This document shows positions 45,814 to 58,556 of a DNA stretch of 64,000 nucleotides, piece by piece. The notes beneath the pieces were generated by a model. The model was given only the letters and a program-made list of their open reading frames with translations. It made no database searches and was not told the origin of the DNA. Every line of letters starts with the position of its first letter. The stretch's first letter is position 1. Both the position numbers and the translations under genes were made by a program. The stretch is from Gnetum montanum. Lineage: Eukaryota > Streptophyta > Gnetopsida > Gnetales > Gnetaceae. The stretch is from positions 128,370 through 192,369 of the forward strand of contig MNCI01002109.1 in assembly GCA_015680685.1 (NCBI GenBank), read 5' to 3'.

Positions 45814-46031
45814 AGAGTAATATGAGCCAAGAATGTCAAGATATCATATGTCTCACTTAGAGTCAAAGCTTACACTTACACTTCACTAACTCAAAGTGGA
45901 AAGACAACGATCATGAATTGATTACCAACTTCTAGCATATTTACATTATCTATTCATGAATTACAATTTGGTTGCACATGTGCACTTGTGACTTGTATGG
46001 TGGAGTGTTGGGATAGCCTATTGCTCATCAT

Positions 46032-46049
46032 TGATGTTGTTTCCAAGGA
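46032..46049 (+). other. Primer-binding site of element E (degraded)
   Basis: TGATGTTGTTTCCAAGGA follows the LTR end by one base. The tRNA-Asp complement is recognisable with several changes, mostly transitions. Confidence 0.65.
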
Positions 46050-46179
46050 TGTGTCAATGTTTGCTTAGTAGTTGATCTTACAAAGCTTGTTATATTAAAA
46101 ATCCCAAAGTTTATTCTACACATTTTGAATCAATATTTTTAACATACATACACATCCTTAAAAGCATCAACCATATAAC

Positions 46180-48789
46180 ATGGCTTCAACACTTAAAAAA
46201 AGTCACCACCTACCAAAGAAACTTAAAGAAGTCATGACAAAAGACATGCTGAAGAAGACTGAAGTGCATCCATACAAACCAGAATTTCATATGCTCATAC
46301 ATATCCATATTATATTGACTTCACATTAATTTTCCATTAAGATGAATAGATAAGATGGAGAGATTTGCAAAGAAACATAGTTTTTGCATCCTAAATGTTT
46401 AGAACCATCAATGCTACAAGTAACCTTAGTGAATTTGAACCTTGGCCATGCACAAGAAGGATATCATGTTACTATGCACATGACTAGGTCATATCAACCC
46501 GCAAAAGCACAAGTAAGAAGGGATGCTACCATGGAGACAAGACATGAGAACAATAAAGGAAAGAAAGTAACCCACAATGTTATCCTAGAAAAATCAATGA
46601 TGATACATTCATAATGGAAAAACTCCACCAAACTCATGGATCCCATTTATAGATGTCTATCATTCATCTAAAGGAACTTGTCAAAATAAAATTGCATTTA
46701 GACCTTATAGAAAAACCTAGGAGAGAGGTAGAAGACTCTAAACATAGGTGGGGCTCAAGGCCTAGAGCTTTCATAGAACCATAAGACAATGAATTAAAAA
46801 TTCATAAAAGGAGAACCAACTGGCACCATTCTTTAACTGCTTCATCTTCCTCCTCATGATCATTAGTGAAGTTAAACAAGAGAGAACAAAGACCCAAAGA
46901 CTATGATAAGGAAAGATGTAGGGATCATGAGAGACATGAATGTAGAAGAAGGCACCCTAACAAAGAAGAAGAAGAAGATTATGAACAATGAAGAGACAGA
47001 ATCAAGTATGAAGAAAGGGAACAACACTATGAGAATTAAGGGATCACAACTACAATTGAGCATACAAACCCAACAATCATGAAGAACCCCTACTAGCCAC
47101 CCACAGCATGATTAACATTAGAGAAGCAATGTATATTCCTACCAAACATGTAAGGGATAGTTGCATCAAGTGACTAGACATAAATAACATTTTCAAATTT
47201 GAAGGTGGATATAATGAGTATCCATAGCACCATCTCCAAGCATTCCATAATGCATGTGCCCTTCAAAATATCAAGAGTGATTAGCAGAAGTTAATGATAT
47301 TTTCTAGGACTCTCATCAAGGAAGCAAAAATTTGGTACTGGTTCTTAGAACTAAAATTGATCCGAAGATGGAGTATCATGCTAAAGCTCTTCAATGATAA
47401 GTATCAAACCTATCCAAGAGTGTCCAATTTAAGAAAAAAAATCCAAGGATGAAATCAAGGGACACATGAATCCCTTAATGCAATAATGAGCAAATATTAT
47501 TCTTTTTTTCATAGATGCTCAAGCCATGAATTTTTGCAAAGGGAACAACTAAGACATATTATTAATGGGTTAAGGAACAAGACTAGAGAAACCCTTGGGT
47601 TATATGCCCAAGGAAGATTATTAGAAATGATAGCCCACCAAATTCAAAGATTGATAGACCATGTGGCCAAAGAAGAAGGAGAATTAAAGAAAAGAGAATC
47701 AACTAAGGAATACAACCAAGATCCTATAATAAGAAAAAGAGATGTTAGAATATGCAATAGACAAGAAGATGAAACTTTAGAGGATGTCATTCAAAAGAAT
47801 ACTCTACCTATTCAGAAATCAAACAATGACATTACAAAAAAGGTTGAGAAAATGTGGAACTTAGTGGATGAAAAATTCACTACTGCACTCAAGATAGTAG
47901 AGGAATAGACTAAACAAGTGCTAAAAAAGAACAAAGAAAAGATAACAAGAAGATAGAATAGATAAGAAAATTACAAACATAAAGGAAATGTTACTACGGT
48001 AGAAGAATTTATAGACTCTAATTTAGAAGATGAAGAAGGATGCAAAGTATGCCAATATGAACATCCTAAAGGATGTTGTCCTATCATGGTCCACTTGTAA
48101 GAGTCTAGGACATATGCACTTAACATGAGATTTGTCAAGAAGCAAATGTCAAAATGATTATCTTATCCACAAGGTAACCTCAAACAACCGTTCCAACCAT
48201 CATACTATCTAAGTGGAGCATATCCTCAACCACAAGAGTAATATTAGTAGTAGTGGCAATAACCACAAACATGGGGAATACCACTACTAAGGTAGCAATA
48301 TTCATATAAGGAACCAAATCCTCATGGATATTACATTCAATGTCTAATTCTTTGGGAAATGCTTCAATCAATACTTCGTCTTACTACTATCCACCAAAGT
48401 ATTGCAAGCCCACTACTTTGCGAATGAATCCTAATTCTCATGCACATCAACCAATACTTGGTTCATCAATTCTAACTCCTAAATCTCTACCACCAATATT
48501 ACCACCGGTTATGCAAGGAAAATTGCCATCACAACCTTAGCATAAAAGTGCTACAAGGGAAGTGAATACAAAGAAAGAGGATCATACAAGTGATACAAAA
48601 TGTAAATCTTAGAAATATCTTTTCTTTAGGATAAGTCTAGAAAAGGTTAGTAGAGAAATGACTTCATCTAGTCATGCTCCTTCTATGATAGATCCTCCTA
48701 CAAACACCATGCTTCCACAACAAATCAAAAGATTATAACTATCATGCTAACTGATACTATATTAAACTAGATAAAAGCAATAACTCTTT
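46180..48789 (+). pseudogene. gag relic of element E
   Basis: ATG 46180 opens MASTLKKSHHLPKKLKE. The pieces align in order with B's gag: SMLQVTLVNLNLGHAQEG (46403-46460 region), the KKIQGWNQ-like stretch near 47440, then 47486-47908 with EFLQREQLRHIINGLRNKTR and EDETLEDVIQKNTLPIQKSN. A Pro/Gln/Tyr-rich tail is at 48340-48540. Stops and frame changes separate the pieces. It ends at the solo LTR. Confidence 0.75.
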
Positions 48790-48794
48790 CTAAG

Positions 48795-49659
48795 TGATGA
48801 TCAATGGGTACCCTTATGCCCAACCATATGAATCACAATCATTCACACATCATCTGATCGAATTCCATGGATGGAACTAGTGTGGCACCTAGATTGTTAA
48901 GCATTGATTATTGGTCATTATCTTCTCACTTAAAATAGTGGTAGTTTTGTAATGTATGATTTAGTCCAAAGTGAGGCATGTGATTATGATGTTGTTGGGG
49001 GACTTAAACTAACCTTAATAATAACATAGAAATAAATTATTTAATCTAATTAATAACAATAAGATAAATTCTAAATTATCCTAAGGGCGATGAGTGCCCA
49101 TTCCCAGTTTACTGTACACATCCTAAACTCATGTACCCACTACTGGAATCATCAAGTGTTATGATATTGGGTGAACTAAGCAATAACACTACTAGGATTA
49201 CCAAGAGAATATGTGTTTACACTCAAAAAAAGTCATGCCCATTCTACTAATTGATTAACATGCATGGAAATGTAAATATTAATTAAGAACAAAAAAAGTA
49301 AATTACATTGAAAGTAAATATATTCTAATTCAAAGTGCTATAATGAATATGAATCGATATCAATCTTATTGTTATTCATGGAATGTGTTTAGGTACAATG
49401 CCACTCAAATAAGATGTGATACAACTATCACAAATTCACACTGTAGGCACTCATTGACTATTTATTAAGATCACAAAATAAAACTGCAAGAGTCTAGCTA
49501 CTAGAATGACCAAAATGTGTCCAATATGTGGTAGGTACTTGCATAATTATAGGCAAAGATAGACATTGCATCGATCCATATGCGTCTACACATCAACCCA
49601 TGCATCAAGAAGGATGCATTGATGCATGTTTGTTGACGTAACCATCAAGTGATTCATCA
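48795..49659 (-). mobile_element. Solo LTR between gag and protease of element E, TSD CTAAG
   Basis: Edges are TGATGATCAATGGGTACCC and GTGATTCATCA, with CTAAG on both sides (48790-48794 and 49660-49664). It is 865 bp with no internal genes, so it is an LTR-LTR recombination remnant. Its U3 carries GATGCATTGATGCATG and GCATCGATCC motifs near 49570-49630 instead of GATATCG. Confidence 0.92.
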
Positions 49660-49664
49660 CTAAG

Positions 49665-50410
49665 AAAAGAATAGATCCTATAAATCCTTTGGTTTATTTG
49701 CAAATTTCTAGAAATTCACTATGTAAGGCTTTACTAGACTTTGGTTCTTGAATTAAATTGATATCTCAAGAAACTCACAAGGCATAGAACCTACCCCCAT
49801 TAAAGAAGTGTAACATAAGATTAGAGCATGTTGTTAAATCAATCATCATCTCTTTAAAACAAATAGAAGATTTGGTGACCACTATCAATGGGTGGTCTTA
49901 TCTAGTAGATCTTCTTGTAATTGACATGAAGAATGATGATAGTGAATTTCCTATCATTATGGAAAGAGCATGGCTTAGAAAAATTGATGCTAAGTTAGAA
50001 ATGAGATACTTATCTGTGGAAATTTTCAAGGAAGATGAGCAAGGAGATATACATACACAACTAATTTCATGCATTACTAATGATAAAGAAGGATTTAGTT
50101 GTGGACTGAAACTTCAAAATATCAACATCATCCTTACACCAACCCACAATAAATGTGAGAAACATGTGTACAAGAAGAGGTAATGATCACTAAACTAAAA
50201 GACACCCAGTGGTTAGGAGATGGGAGCATAAAACCATCCAAAATATGCATGGAAACATCCAATTCACTTATTAACTCCTACCTCAAGAAAATAATCCAAA
50301 CTGAGCACATACAAAAGGATATCCTAAATCATGATCATACAGCAACAACAAGTAGTAAACATGTAGACTTGATACTTGAATTTAAGAATAGACAATAAGA
50401 CATAGTTGGA
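49665..50410 (+). pseudogene. Protease relic of element E
   Basis: The ORF 49872-50183 includes VDLLVIDMKNDDSEFPIIME followed by RAWLRKIDAKLEMRYLSVEI, the protease C-terminal signature (Glu replaces the usual Gly of the IMGR box). Linker-like sequence continues in other frames to about 50530, where KDKNLIIINITWDNKQK resembles the RT-proximal linker. After that the text jumps to the end-of-pol motif. Confidence 0.72.
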
Positions 50411-52140
50411 TCTTCTTAAATGAAAAGAACATTTAGTCCAATAGTATATATATCACTAAAAGATAAAAATTTGATAATCATCAATATCACATGGGATAAT
50501 AAACAAAAATATAAATCACTAAGGATGATAAATAAGAAACATGAAGTGTATGACCTGGGGGATCTAGGGTCCATTTTCCGAACATTCACCCATGGGTTTA
50601 GTCATGGGAGAGATGTCCTATCTTAACTTCAGAATTGATAAGTGCTTTTTAATTTTTTTGTTTCCTAACTTTTTGATTTACAATTTTTTGTTATATTTTT
50701 TTTACCTTTCTTACCAATTTTTCACATTCTTTGATATGTTTTCTATTCTTTTATATTTTTCTAATTTCTTAATCATTCTATATTATTTAATATCTTTTAA
50801 ATTATTTCTCTATTTTTCCATTCTTATCATTTTCTACAATTTTGCATCATTTTTTATACATATTTTGTTTTGTTATGTTTTCTAATAAAGTGCAAGGAAT
50901 AAAACAAGATGCAATCCTAATAATGTGAAAATTACCTTATGTTATCAAATCATGAAAGGCCTGATTCTATATACAATGAGACCACATCATCTATCCACCC
51001 ATTTCCAATAATAAGAGGTCCTTATCATGTTCATAATGATATTCTTTTCACAAAAAAAAAAACAAATTAAACTTATGATCATTATGCCTAGATAGAAAAG
51101 TGAAGAACTAGGTGAATGAAAAGGGTGTGACATCAAGTGAATTTGTGAAGTCCCTAAGACTACTACTATAAGTTTTATCTTGTTGTTAAGACTATATTAT
51201 TTTCTTGAGTTCTAACAAAAAATGGAAGTATGCATACAATAAGTGTTGCCTTACCGTGTCACTCAAAAGACATGTTACCCATGCTTGAAGGTAGTTCTCT
51301 AGTAAGATTGATATAGTAAAAATATAATAAATGTAGAGAATAAAATTTCTAGGAGTCCTACTTGAAAGACATGTTACCCATGCCTGAAGGTAAGTGGCTT
51401 CTTAGAAATCTCAAAAATAAAGTGTGCTACATATAACCTCCTTCCTTGATCTACATTGCCAAGTGATAAAGCTTCTTGTAATAGTAGTAGTCTTATGATT
51501 GCTAGTTTTGGGATGATGCAATGAGATGTCATTGGTAAGTGGTATGGACTTGGTTTGGATCTTGGATGAAAAGGTTAAGGATCACTTTAATCATACATCA
51601 TATGTGAGAATTCATTATGCCAATGGTAAGAAACCTCATGTCCCACTTTCTATAATAATTTCTAATCCTATTTCATCTCACTAGTATATATAATCATAAT
51701 TCAATGGTTGTGTATACTATAGTGTTATTTTTCCATTTTAGCAATACTAACATGTGTGTTTTTCAAGATATGTATGTTCTACATTTAACTCCTTAAGTGC
51801 CTATGAACATCTATAGGTGTGGTTATACAAGGATACTAAGGGTTGAAGCCTACTTTTGGGAGGATCCACTTGTATAACTTTTGTACCTCATACTTGACAA
51901 CCAATTCCACATCATCTTGTGCCTCCAATCATACTTTTGGCAATCCTCACTACCATATCTTATACATTTGATTTACCTTCTTTGCCAAATATTCCTTCTT
52001 TATGATCTTTGATTGCCAAATTTCTATAATCTAAGCATTATCTATAATCAAAAATCATCTAGACAACTTCTACATCTTTCAACCTATTCATTTGACTCAA
52101 TGTTTCACTAAAAATTACTTAAAAATCAAATTTTTTTGGT
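50411..52140 (+). other. Deletion junction and noncoding post-pol region of element E
   Basis: The end-of-pol motif TTTAGTCATGGGAGAGATG (50598-50616) follows protease-linker sequence directly, so RT, RNase H and integrase are missing. A T-rich tract spans 50640-50885. The landmark matching CCTCCCCAAAGTAGG (as GGGAGGATCCACTTG, about 51857) is present. The ORF 50592-50885 is a low-complexity Phe/Leu reading of the T tract. Confidence 0.65.
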
Positions 52141-52245
52141 GGTGACATCATAGCTATGATGTATTAGGCCCTATGACATCAAAGCTATGATGTTGTATCT
52201 ACAATGTCACGCCAACAAAAATCTGTATATATGCACAAGGAGTTA
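52141..52245 (+). promoter_or_regulatory. Internal U3-like promoter block ahead of the accessory ORF (element E)
   Basis: The block has GTGACATCATAGCTATGATG, then CCCTATGACATCAAAGCTAT and a third ATGATGTTG copy, followed by TGTATATATGCACAAGG (TATA box, about 52223). The words CTATGACATC and AGCTATGAT also occur in E's own LTR U3 (34872-34925). The accessory ORF start lies about 550 bases downstream. A nearly identical TATA word, TGTATATATGCACAA, occurs in element D's block. Promoter function is inferred. Confidence 0.5.
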
Positions 52246-52784
52246 GAAAATTTTTCAATTCCACATTTCAAAGTAAGGGGAGCTCATGCTATTTTTCTAA
52301 GCCTTTGATGCCTAAACTTTCAAGCTCCATAACTTCTTCATCGTAGCTCTAATTTGTGTGATTTTTAAATCCCCTTGATCACAGAGTGACCAACTTAGTC
52401 ATGGGGAAGAGTATTACACATAGGAGAGCCAAATTAAGCCAAATTTTTCTAACACCAAAAGAAAATATCAAGGGTAAGAATAAGAGAAAATAAGAATATT
52501 TTAATCACTTAATTAAATAAAAGCTAATGAACCTAATTGATTCTCCTAGCTAACCATCCAATGATACAATAAATAAAAAAGAAAAACTGTGAGAAGTCTT
52601 AATAATTGAAAGAAAAAGTAAGCAAGGGTTTCTTTTTAAATTTTTCTAACTTTGCAATCATAGTAAGAGCCATAGGTAATAAAAAAAAATTTAAACAAAG
52701 CCAAGGATTTGAAAAAGGAATATGAACTACTAGAGACCTATTTAAATCCTTGCATAAGCTCAAGTAAATCTTTGATGATTGTAG

Positions 52785-54562
52785 ATGGCTTTCAAAAGAC
52801 CCATAGCAGAAGGACCCTCACAACATGGAAGTAAAAGAACAAGGAGTCGAGGTAGAGAGCAAGTCAAAGAACAAATGCCACAAGCAAAGAAGGAAGCCTA
52901 ATCCTTTAACATTCATCAACAAACCCTACACAGGTTGAGGTTGAAGCACCACCAACTCTTGAGTAAGGATAGCATCTTACATTGTCACCAAAATGCCTCT
53001 AGGCTATCCAAGAGAAGTCCATCATGTTCATAGTATAATGGAACTCAATTTTGGATCATTCATGGAGATTTCTCTTGAGAGTGTATGAACCCAACTCCAA
53101 GCCTCTCCTTTATGGCCAATCCTATCATGTAATGGTGAATGGTACCTATGAGAAGTATATCAATTCTGAAAGAATAAACAAGATAATGCTACTATTAAGA
53201 TCAAAGGATTCTTAATGCCTTACTTTGTTGAAGCTTGCCAAGGCACTTAATATTCCAAAGGTCAAAGCAAATGTAGCATAGATATCTACCAGATTTGACA
53301 CTAACGAAAAGAAGCTATGGTTGCAAAGAGCATAAAAAAAAGAGGACAAGGAGTATAGTGAATTAACTATAGATGAAAAGATCTACTTCAAAATCAAAAC
53401 TTACCACTTGTTTCCTATTGAAAGACTCAAAAGAATTTTTTCTTATGTAGCTAGAGGAAGTGCAATTCTTATGAGCAAATTTAATGCTAATATAGCTCAT
53501 CTACTCTTTCTAGAAAGCTAGATAAGATTTAAAGAGAAGTAGACAAGGAAGCTCACACTACCATTTCCTTGCCTCATTAAAAATTTATGCAAGTAAGCAA
53601 GGATTCTGAAATATGCCAATGATGTTCTAAGGAAAACCCAAAATGCATCTTATGCTAAGATGTCCAAACTAGTGCCATCAAAGAAGGATCAACTAGAAAA
53701 GCCAATAGACACTAATGGAGTAGTAGGATCCACACCAACAAGGAACATTCTAATAATAGGGTAATAAGAAGTAGGACCTAGTGGATCAATGCTTGTTGGT
53801 GATAAACCTCAATAGAGTGCTCCAGCTGCAAAACAAGATTACAAGCATTTCATGAGCTACTTACAATAGATTGCAAAAATAATTAGTTGGGAAGCAAGGG
53901 AAGGTTATGCATTGTACCAAGTCAAGAATAACGTTGTAAGGCCTACTATATCAATAGGACCTGCTAGTGGGCAAGTATCTCTATAGGTAGGAGAGGAAAA
54001 ATATTAAAAAGTAGAAAAATGTTCTCAAGGAAAGCATTCATCAACTATAAGAATATTTTATCAAAGTTAACTAGGACATGAATAAATTGGCCAAAGAAAA
54101 CTAAATCCTATCAATGGAAGAATTCCATGCTATCCATCAGAAATTAGCAATTGAAATCAATGTGTGGCAGAATGAGGCTAAGAAACATGAATGGCTCAAA
54201 GAACACTTTAGAGACTAGATTGAAATGTACAAGAAAATCAATGAAAAATAAATCCAAATGACTAGGGCCAATATCATTTCAATCACAACACTAAAAATTG
54301 ATTGGTAGCTAATTCTAGATAGCTTAGCCCATGCCCACCAGGCTAAAGTAAAGAATAAAGACTTGTAAATTGAGAATTTCATAGAGTACATGAGGCTAGT
54401 AAACCTTTAGTATGCTAATCTAGCCATGTTATCATTAGGTAGACTGAGAAACAAGCTAGAGCAACAAGTAGTTGCTATATATGCATTATAGGAGAAGGAG
54501 CTTGTAAACAGAAAAGATGCTCAATAGAAACCACATGTTGCAAACTCTAAAATTAAAATAGT
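52785..54562 (+). pseudogene. Post-pol accessory ORF of element E, cut by element D
   Basis: ATG 52785 encodes MAFKRPIAEGPSQHGSKRTR, a basic opening like element G's. The conserved middle includes KIYFKIKTYHLFPIERLKRI, YVARGSAILMSKFNANIAHL and TLPFPCLIKNLCK (53380-53590). This is followed by YANDVLRKTQNASYAKM and a Lys/Glu/Gln-rich coiled-coil-like tail to the break at 54562. Several stops and at least one frame change are present. Confidence 0.72.
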
Positions 54563-55477
54563 TGATGAGAGGTGAGTATCCCCTATGCCCAACCATATAA
54601 ATTACAAGTGTTCACACACAATCCAATTGAATTTCATAGACCTTAAGTTCCACTAGTTCTAGGAAGTGAAATCTAATCGTGACAATCGTTGTCTTCCCAA
54701 CTACACTTGTGAAGCTTAGTTGTATGGTTAAGTGTAATTGGGGCACATGATTTTTATTATTTTATATTTTATTCACCTACGATTGATAACAAGTTGAAAC
54801 TCAATTTATTAACCAATTTAACTAATCTAATTGCTAATTAATAACTAACTATCCTACATAAGCATCCAATCCCACTTTCCATACACATCCTAAACACATA
54901 CAACACTACTAGATTACCAAGCATTAAGCACTACTGGGATTACCAAGCACTATATGTTATGCTCAAAGTAGTCATACTTATGTGTTTAATCTATTTAGCT
55001 TAATTAGTTAATTAATTAAAGTACTAATTATCTTAATTAATCATGTAATTAATGAAAATGGTAAATGCAGAAATAAATCATTAATCTATTCCAAGTGCTA
55101 CAAGGTTTAATTAAAAGGCTTGTCCTTATTGCCATTCATACTAGTGTGCCTAGGTACATCAGTTCTCAAATAAAGATCCATACACTTTCTGACTCTTGTT
55201 GCAAGCACTCAGAAAAATATTCTAACTTTTAAATGACAAAGCTACAAGAGATCTACTACAATTATGACAAGACCTCCCATAAACATGATAGACGAGCACG
55301 TATTTATAGACTTTATTACGGAGCTATGTTGATGGGGCATCATAAACATAGCAAACACTATGTCGATAAGGCCCCATTGACTAGGCAACACCACGTCGAT
55401 AGGGTCACATTGACGAGATCCTTTGATGAGGCCACATTGACGAGGGCTCGTTGATGAGATACTTTGATGCTTCACCA
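54563..55477 (-). repeat. 3' LTR of element D
   Basis: It starts TGATGAGAGGTGAGTATCCC and ends GATGCTTCACCA before the PPT (915 bp). U3 has GATAGGGTCACATTGACGAG and CCCCATTGACTAGGC motifs (55360-55450) beside GTATTTATAGAC (about 55300), unlike the GATATCG type of B. Confidence 0.84.
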
Positions 55478-55491
55478 TACCCCCACAACTG
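55478..55491 (-). other. Polypurine tract of element D
   Basis: Minus-strand CAGTTGTGGGGGTA abuts the LTR, as in F and B. Confidence 0.65.
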
Positions 55492-55699
55492 AATGAACTC
55501 ATCCTCAAGTTCCTTTATAAAATTGGGAAGTTATGAGATTATTGACTGACTCTCAACGTAAGAAATTGACATAATAATACTAACAACGAAACTAAGTGCC
55601 CAAGTGTATAAATCAATATCATTACAAAAATTTATGGTATTCATGACACAAAAATGAACACCATGACATGACTACTCAAACTAGACAAAACATCATCTA

Positions 55700-58556
55700 A
55701 TGACATGAAGATGATTAAGAAGATCAAATAGTCCCAGGTAGTGGAGGCTCTTGAAGTTCTGAAGGACCTCTACCAGCTTCAACTGTGCAAGATGGCTAAG
55801 TAGGCTATGGCTATCCTACTTCAATTGCTACCTCCGAGAAAAGAAAAAAGACATTCAATAATGCCTTCATCTTCTCCTCCTCTTTTTGAGGATCATTCAC
55901 AGTCTATGTATTATCACCAATGTGGGCTGGAATGGGGATATCCCACAAATAGGATATTACTATGAACAACTCCTTGACGTTGACAAATTAGGTAGTGAAT
56001 TGTTTACATTCAACATTGAACACCCTAATTGCATTTTGTAGCTTCTAGTAGTCATTTATTATTTTGGCTAGACTCTTGGTAGTGGATCTTTGATTAGTAT
56101 ATTTGCCCTTGAGAACCTCAAGTTCAATATTTTCCATCACATGCTTTTACTTGGTGTTCTTGTGATGCGTGAACTTAGCCCATACAACAAGTATGAGTTA
56201 GCCACTTGCTTTTCTACTTCTAACCATGACTGTCCAGTAGTCAACATAACCAGGTTCACATACTAGATTTTGGAAAGCTTCATATATTTAGTCATCTCCT
56301 CTATTTGCAACTCCTTCAAGTGAATTTTTGCTTTATTATATTGATCAATCCCATTGATGATGGGTTTCCATAATTCATGTTCTTATTGGAGTTGCTAAAA
56401 GGTCTCATTCACCTTTTTCCTTCACCACCTAAATGCATTTCTCATTTATTTTCTTCTATAGGTCAACCTAATCTCTGTAGTGATCTTTGACTCTCTTAAA
56501 TTTGAGAGCCTCTTATTTCCAAGAAACTACTTCTATTGTAGTCTTTTGACGAAGGGAATGGACCTCTTCCATGGAGAGGTTTCTATTCTAGGCTACCAAT
56601 CTTCTTAAGTCTATGTTTACTTTGGCTAGTTGCTCCTACTATTAATGGATAAAATTAGTTAATTTTTGTTTATGCACATCAATGTTTCATAGGAAATGAT
56701 TTTCTATGGTTAGATGCACATTCTCCTGGTGGATCAAATCTAAGGCCTTTTAAATTTTAAGCTAGGTGGCCTTTGCCAAGGATTAGTAGAACACCATCGT
56801 TTGCATCAGACCCTCAACCTCTTTCAACCTGGTATGAAGTTGTTCAAGAGCTTCATCTCTTGTCAATGTTGGATTGAGAAATGTAGGGTCGATAATCTAG
56901 GCTCTCAATTGAATAACTTTTGTAGCCAAGCATTCATTCAATTCCCTAGCTTTTTTAAGTTACCCTTCCAAAATAATAATCTTACCCCTTGCCTCTAGCA
57001 GCTTCAACTAGATTGCAGTTATACTATTTGGAAGATCAAAGACATCTAGAATTGGTTGCTTGGTTCTTACCAGTTAGTCCAATAGTTGTTCATGTTGTGT
57101 CGCACTTAATTTGCCGCTTATGATTCCTATAGATATCTAGACATCTTTAAGTGTAATGACATCTAGTATAGACATTGTAGATGGATTAAGTATTTCAGCA
57201 ATTCTATCAACAATCATCTCAGCTACTGTTTCTTTCCCCTAGTGCTACATCACTAGTACTATTGCCTCCTCACCCTTGTCCAAGTGTACTAAAAAGGTCA
57301 CAACATTTTCAAAAATATCTAGTCTTTTTTAATATTTTAGGATAGATACCATTACCTTTATGATGCTAGGATTTGACCTCACAGATAAGTACATTCGTTG
57401 GGTAGAGAAAATAGAACCACCTCCTCCCATGAGGTTGACTGTTTGGGCCACCTCATTTAGGTGACTCATCGTAGGTCGATACACAGATGGATCTCCATCA
57501 CTTGTGCTTACTAGTTGATCTTGCTCCCTCAAGAGCCATTCTCAAAACTCATGCAATATTTGGGATGTTGTAATGACGTCTAACACTATTTTTTGAGTAG
57601 TAGGTGGAGGTTCCTACTTCTGCTCCTCTTCTTGGATTATTGTTGCAAAACTTGTATCCTTTATCATCTTCACCCAATTAGCAGTTAGAGCACATTAGAT
57701 AACATCATTAATATAGTGGACTATTCCTCCCCTTTAACATAGTTTTATGATGAGGCATGGAAAGGGGAGTGCCTTCCTTCCATGTTTATTCTCCTTGAAC
57801 TGCTTCTCTATCTCTAGATAGATTAGCTATGGAAGGTTGATGGAAAATCTTTCACTTAGAGCAACACACGCATGGGCAGAAAAGGTAGTGATCTTGCTAG
57901 GCCTTACCATGGGATTTAGGAGAAATGCTACAATCTTGTAATGGATTCTTTCTACTAATGTGAGTGCACCATATTACTTGTGGTCAACAACATAGCACCA
58001 CTGAACCCATTCCTTTTAAATTTTTTGGTCTACTTGCATTAGAATCTTAATGAGATTTGTCCTATATTCAGGCAATCCAAGTGCCTCTGCAATAGCTTAC
58101 ACTAAGTAAGATATTGAAATGTCCTTGATCTTGACTATTGAACTAGCCTACTTATTATTCCAAAATAGAAATGTCTCTCCCATATACCACTCCCTACTAG
58201 TAGTGATAATTAGCCACATGGGAGAGGTCTTCAATTGGTCCTGTACTTCTTTAAGTGCTTACTCCAAGAAAGAGCCAAAGTTCAACTCTTGAAGCACTAT
58301 CTTCTAGACCTTCCTTGATCTAATTTAATTTAGGCTAGCTTTTTTTAAGGTCACCTCAAGGTTCTCTTGTTGAGTTGGTGCCTCATCCTAGAATTCGATG
58401 AATAGAATCCATTTCAGCTTCTTCCCTACGAGGTCCTCTAGCATGGGTTGCGATTGGTACTTCCTAGGCCTATTCTTGGCCCCTTCCCATTCTTGGGCAT
58501 TTTTTCCTTGGTTAAGATGGTTTTCCTCCCTATGTGTTTTTGCCTTTTGGTGTCAT
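55700..58556 (-). pseudogene. Post-pol accessory ORF of element D
   Basis: The minus-strand ATG at 58556 opens MTPKGKNT. Conserved pieces in order are REWYMGETFLFWNNK (about 58190-58150), VERIHYKIVAFLLNP (about 57950) and ALPFPCLIIKLC (about 57765-57730). A coiled-coil-like C-terminal half runs to roughly 55.7 kb. More stops are present than in G. The left limit is approximate because the C-terminus is not conserved. Confidence 0.68.

Larger units (their letters stand above)
34866..46030 (+). repeat. 5' LTR of element E, split by element F
   Basis: The left part 34866-35550 starts TGATTAGCTATGATATC and has ATGATATC / CTATGACATCGC iterations, then CCCCTATAAATACC (TATA box, about 34961). The right part 45819-46030 ends TATTGCTCATCA, directly followed by the PBS. 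Joined length is about 897 bp, as for the other LTRs. The 10.3-kb gap is element F. Confidence 0.8.
34866..54562 (+). mobile_element. Element E: plus-strand Ty3/gypsy element, pol-deleted and split by three insertions
   Basis: Pieces in order are: 5' LTR (34866-35550 and 45819-46030), PBS (46032-46049), gag (46180-48789), protease (49665-50410), a jump to the post-pol region, an internal promoter block and an accessory ORF cut at 54562. Element F splits the LTR, a solo LTR splits gag from protease, and element D truncates the 3' end. RT, RNase H and integrase are absent. The junction (about 50560) leaves a little more RT-proximal sequence than in B, so the two deletions differ. E is the oldest layer of the nest by position. 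Confidence 0.85.

Noticed and set aside
50592-50885. 97-codon Phe/Leu/Ile-rich membrane protein
   Set aside because: It is a reading of the T-rich post-pol tract; equivalent tracts in other elements give unrelated low-complexity ORFs (for example 18408-18814).
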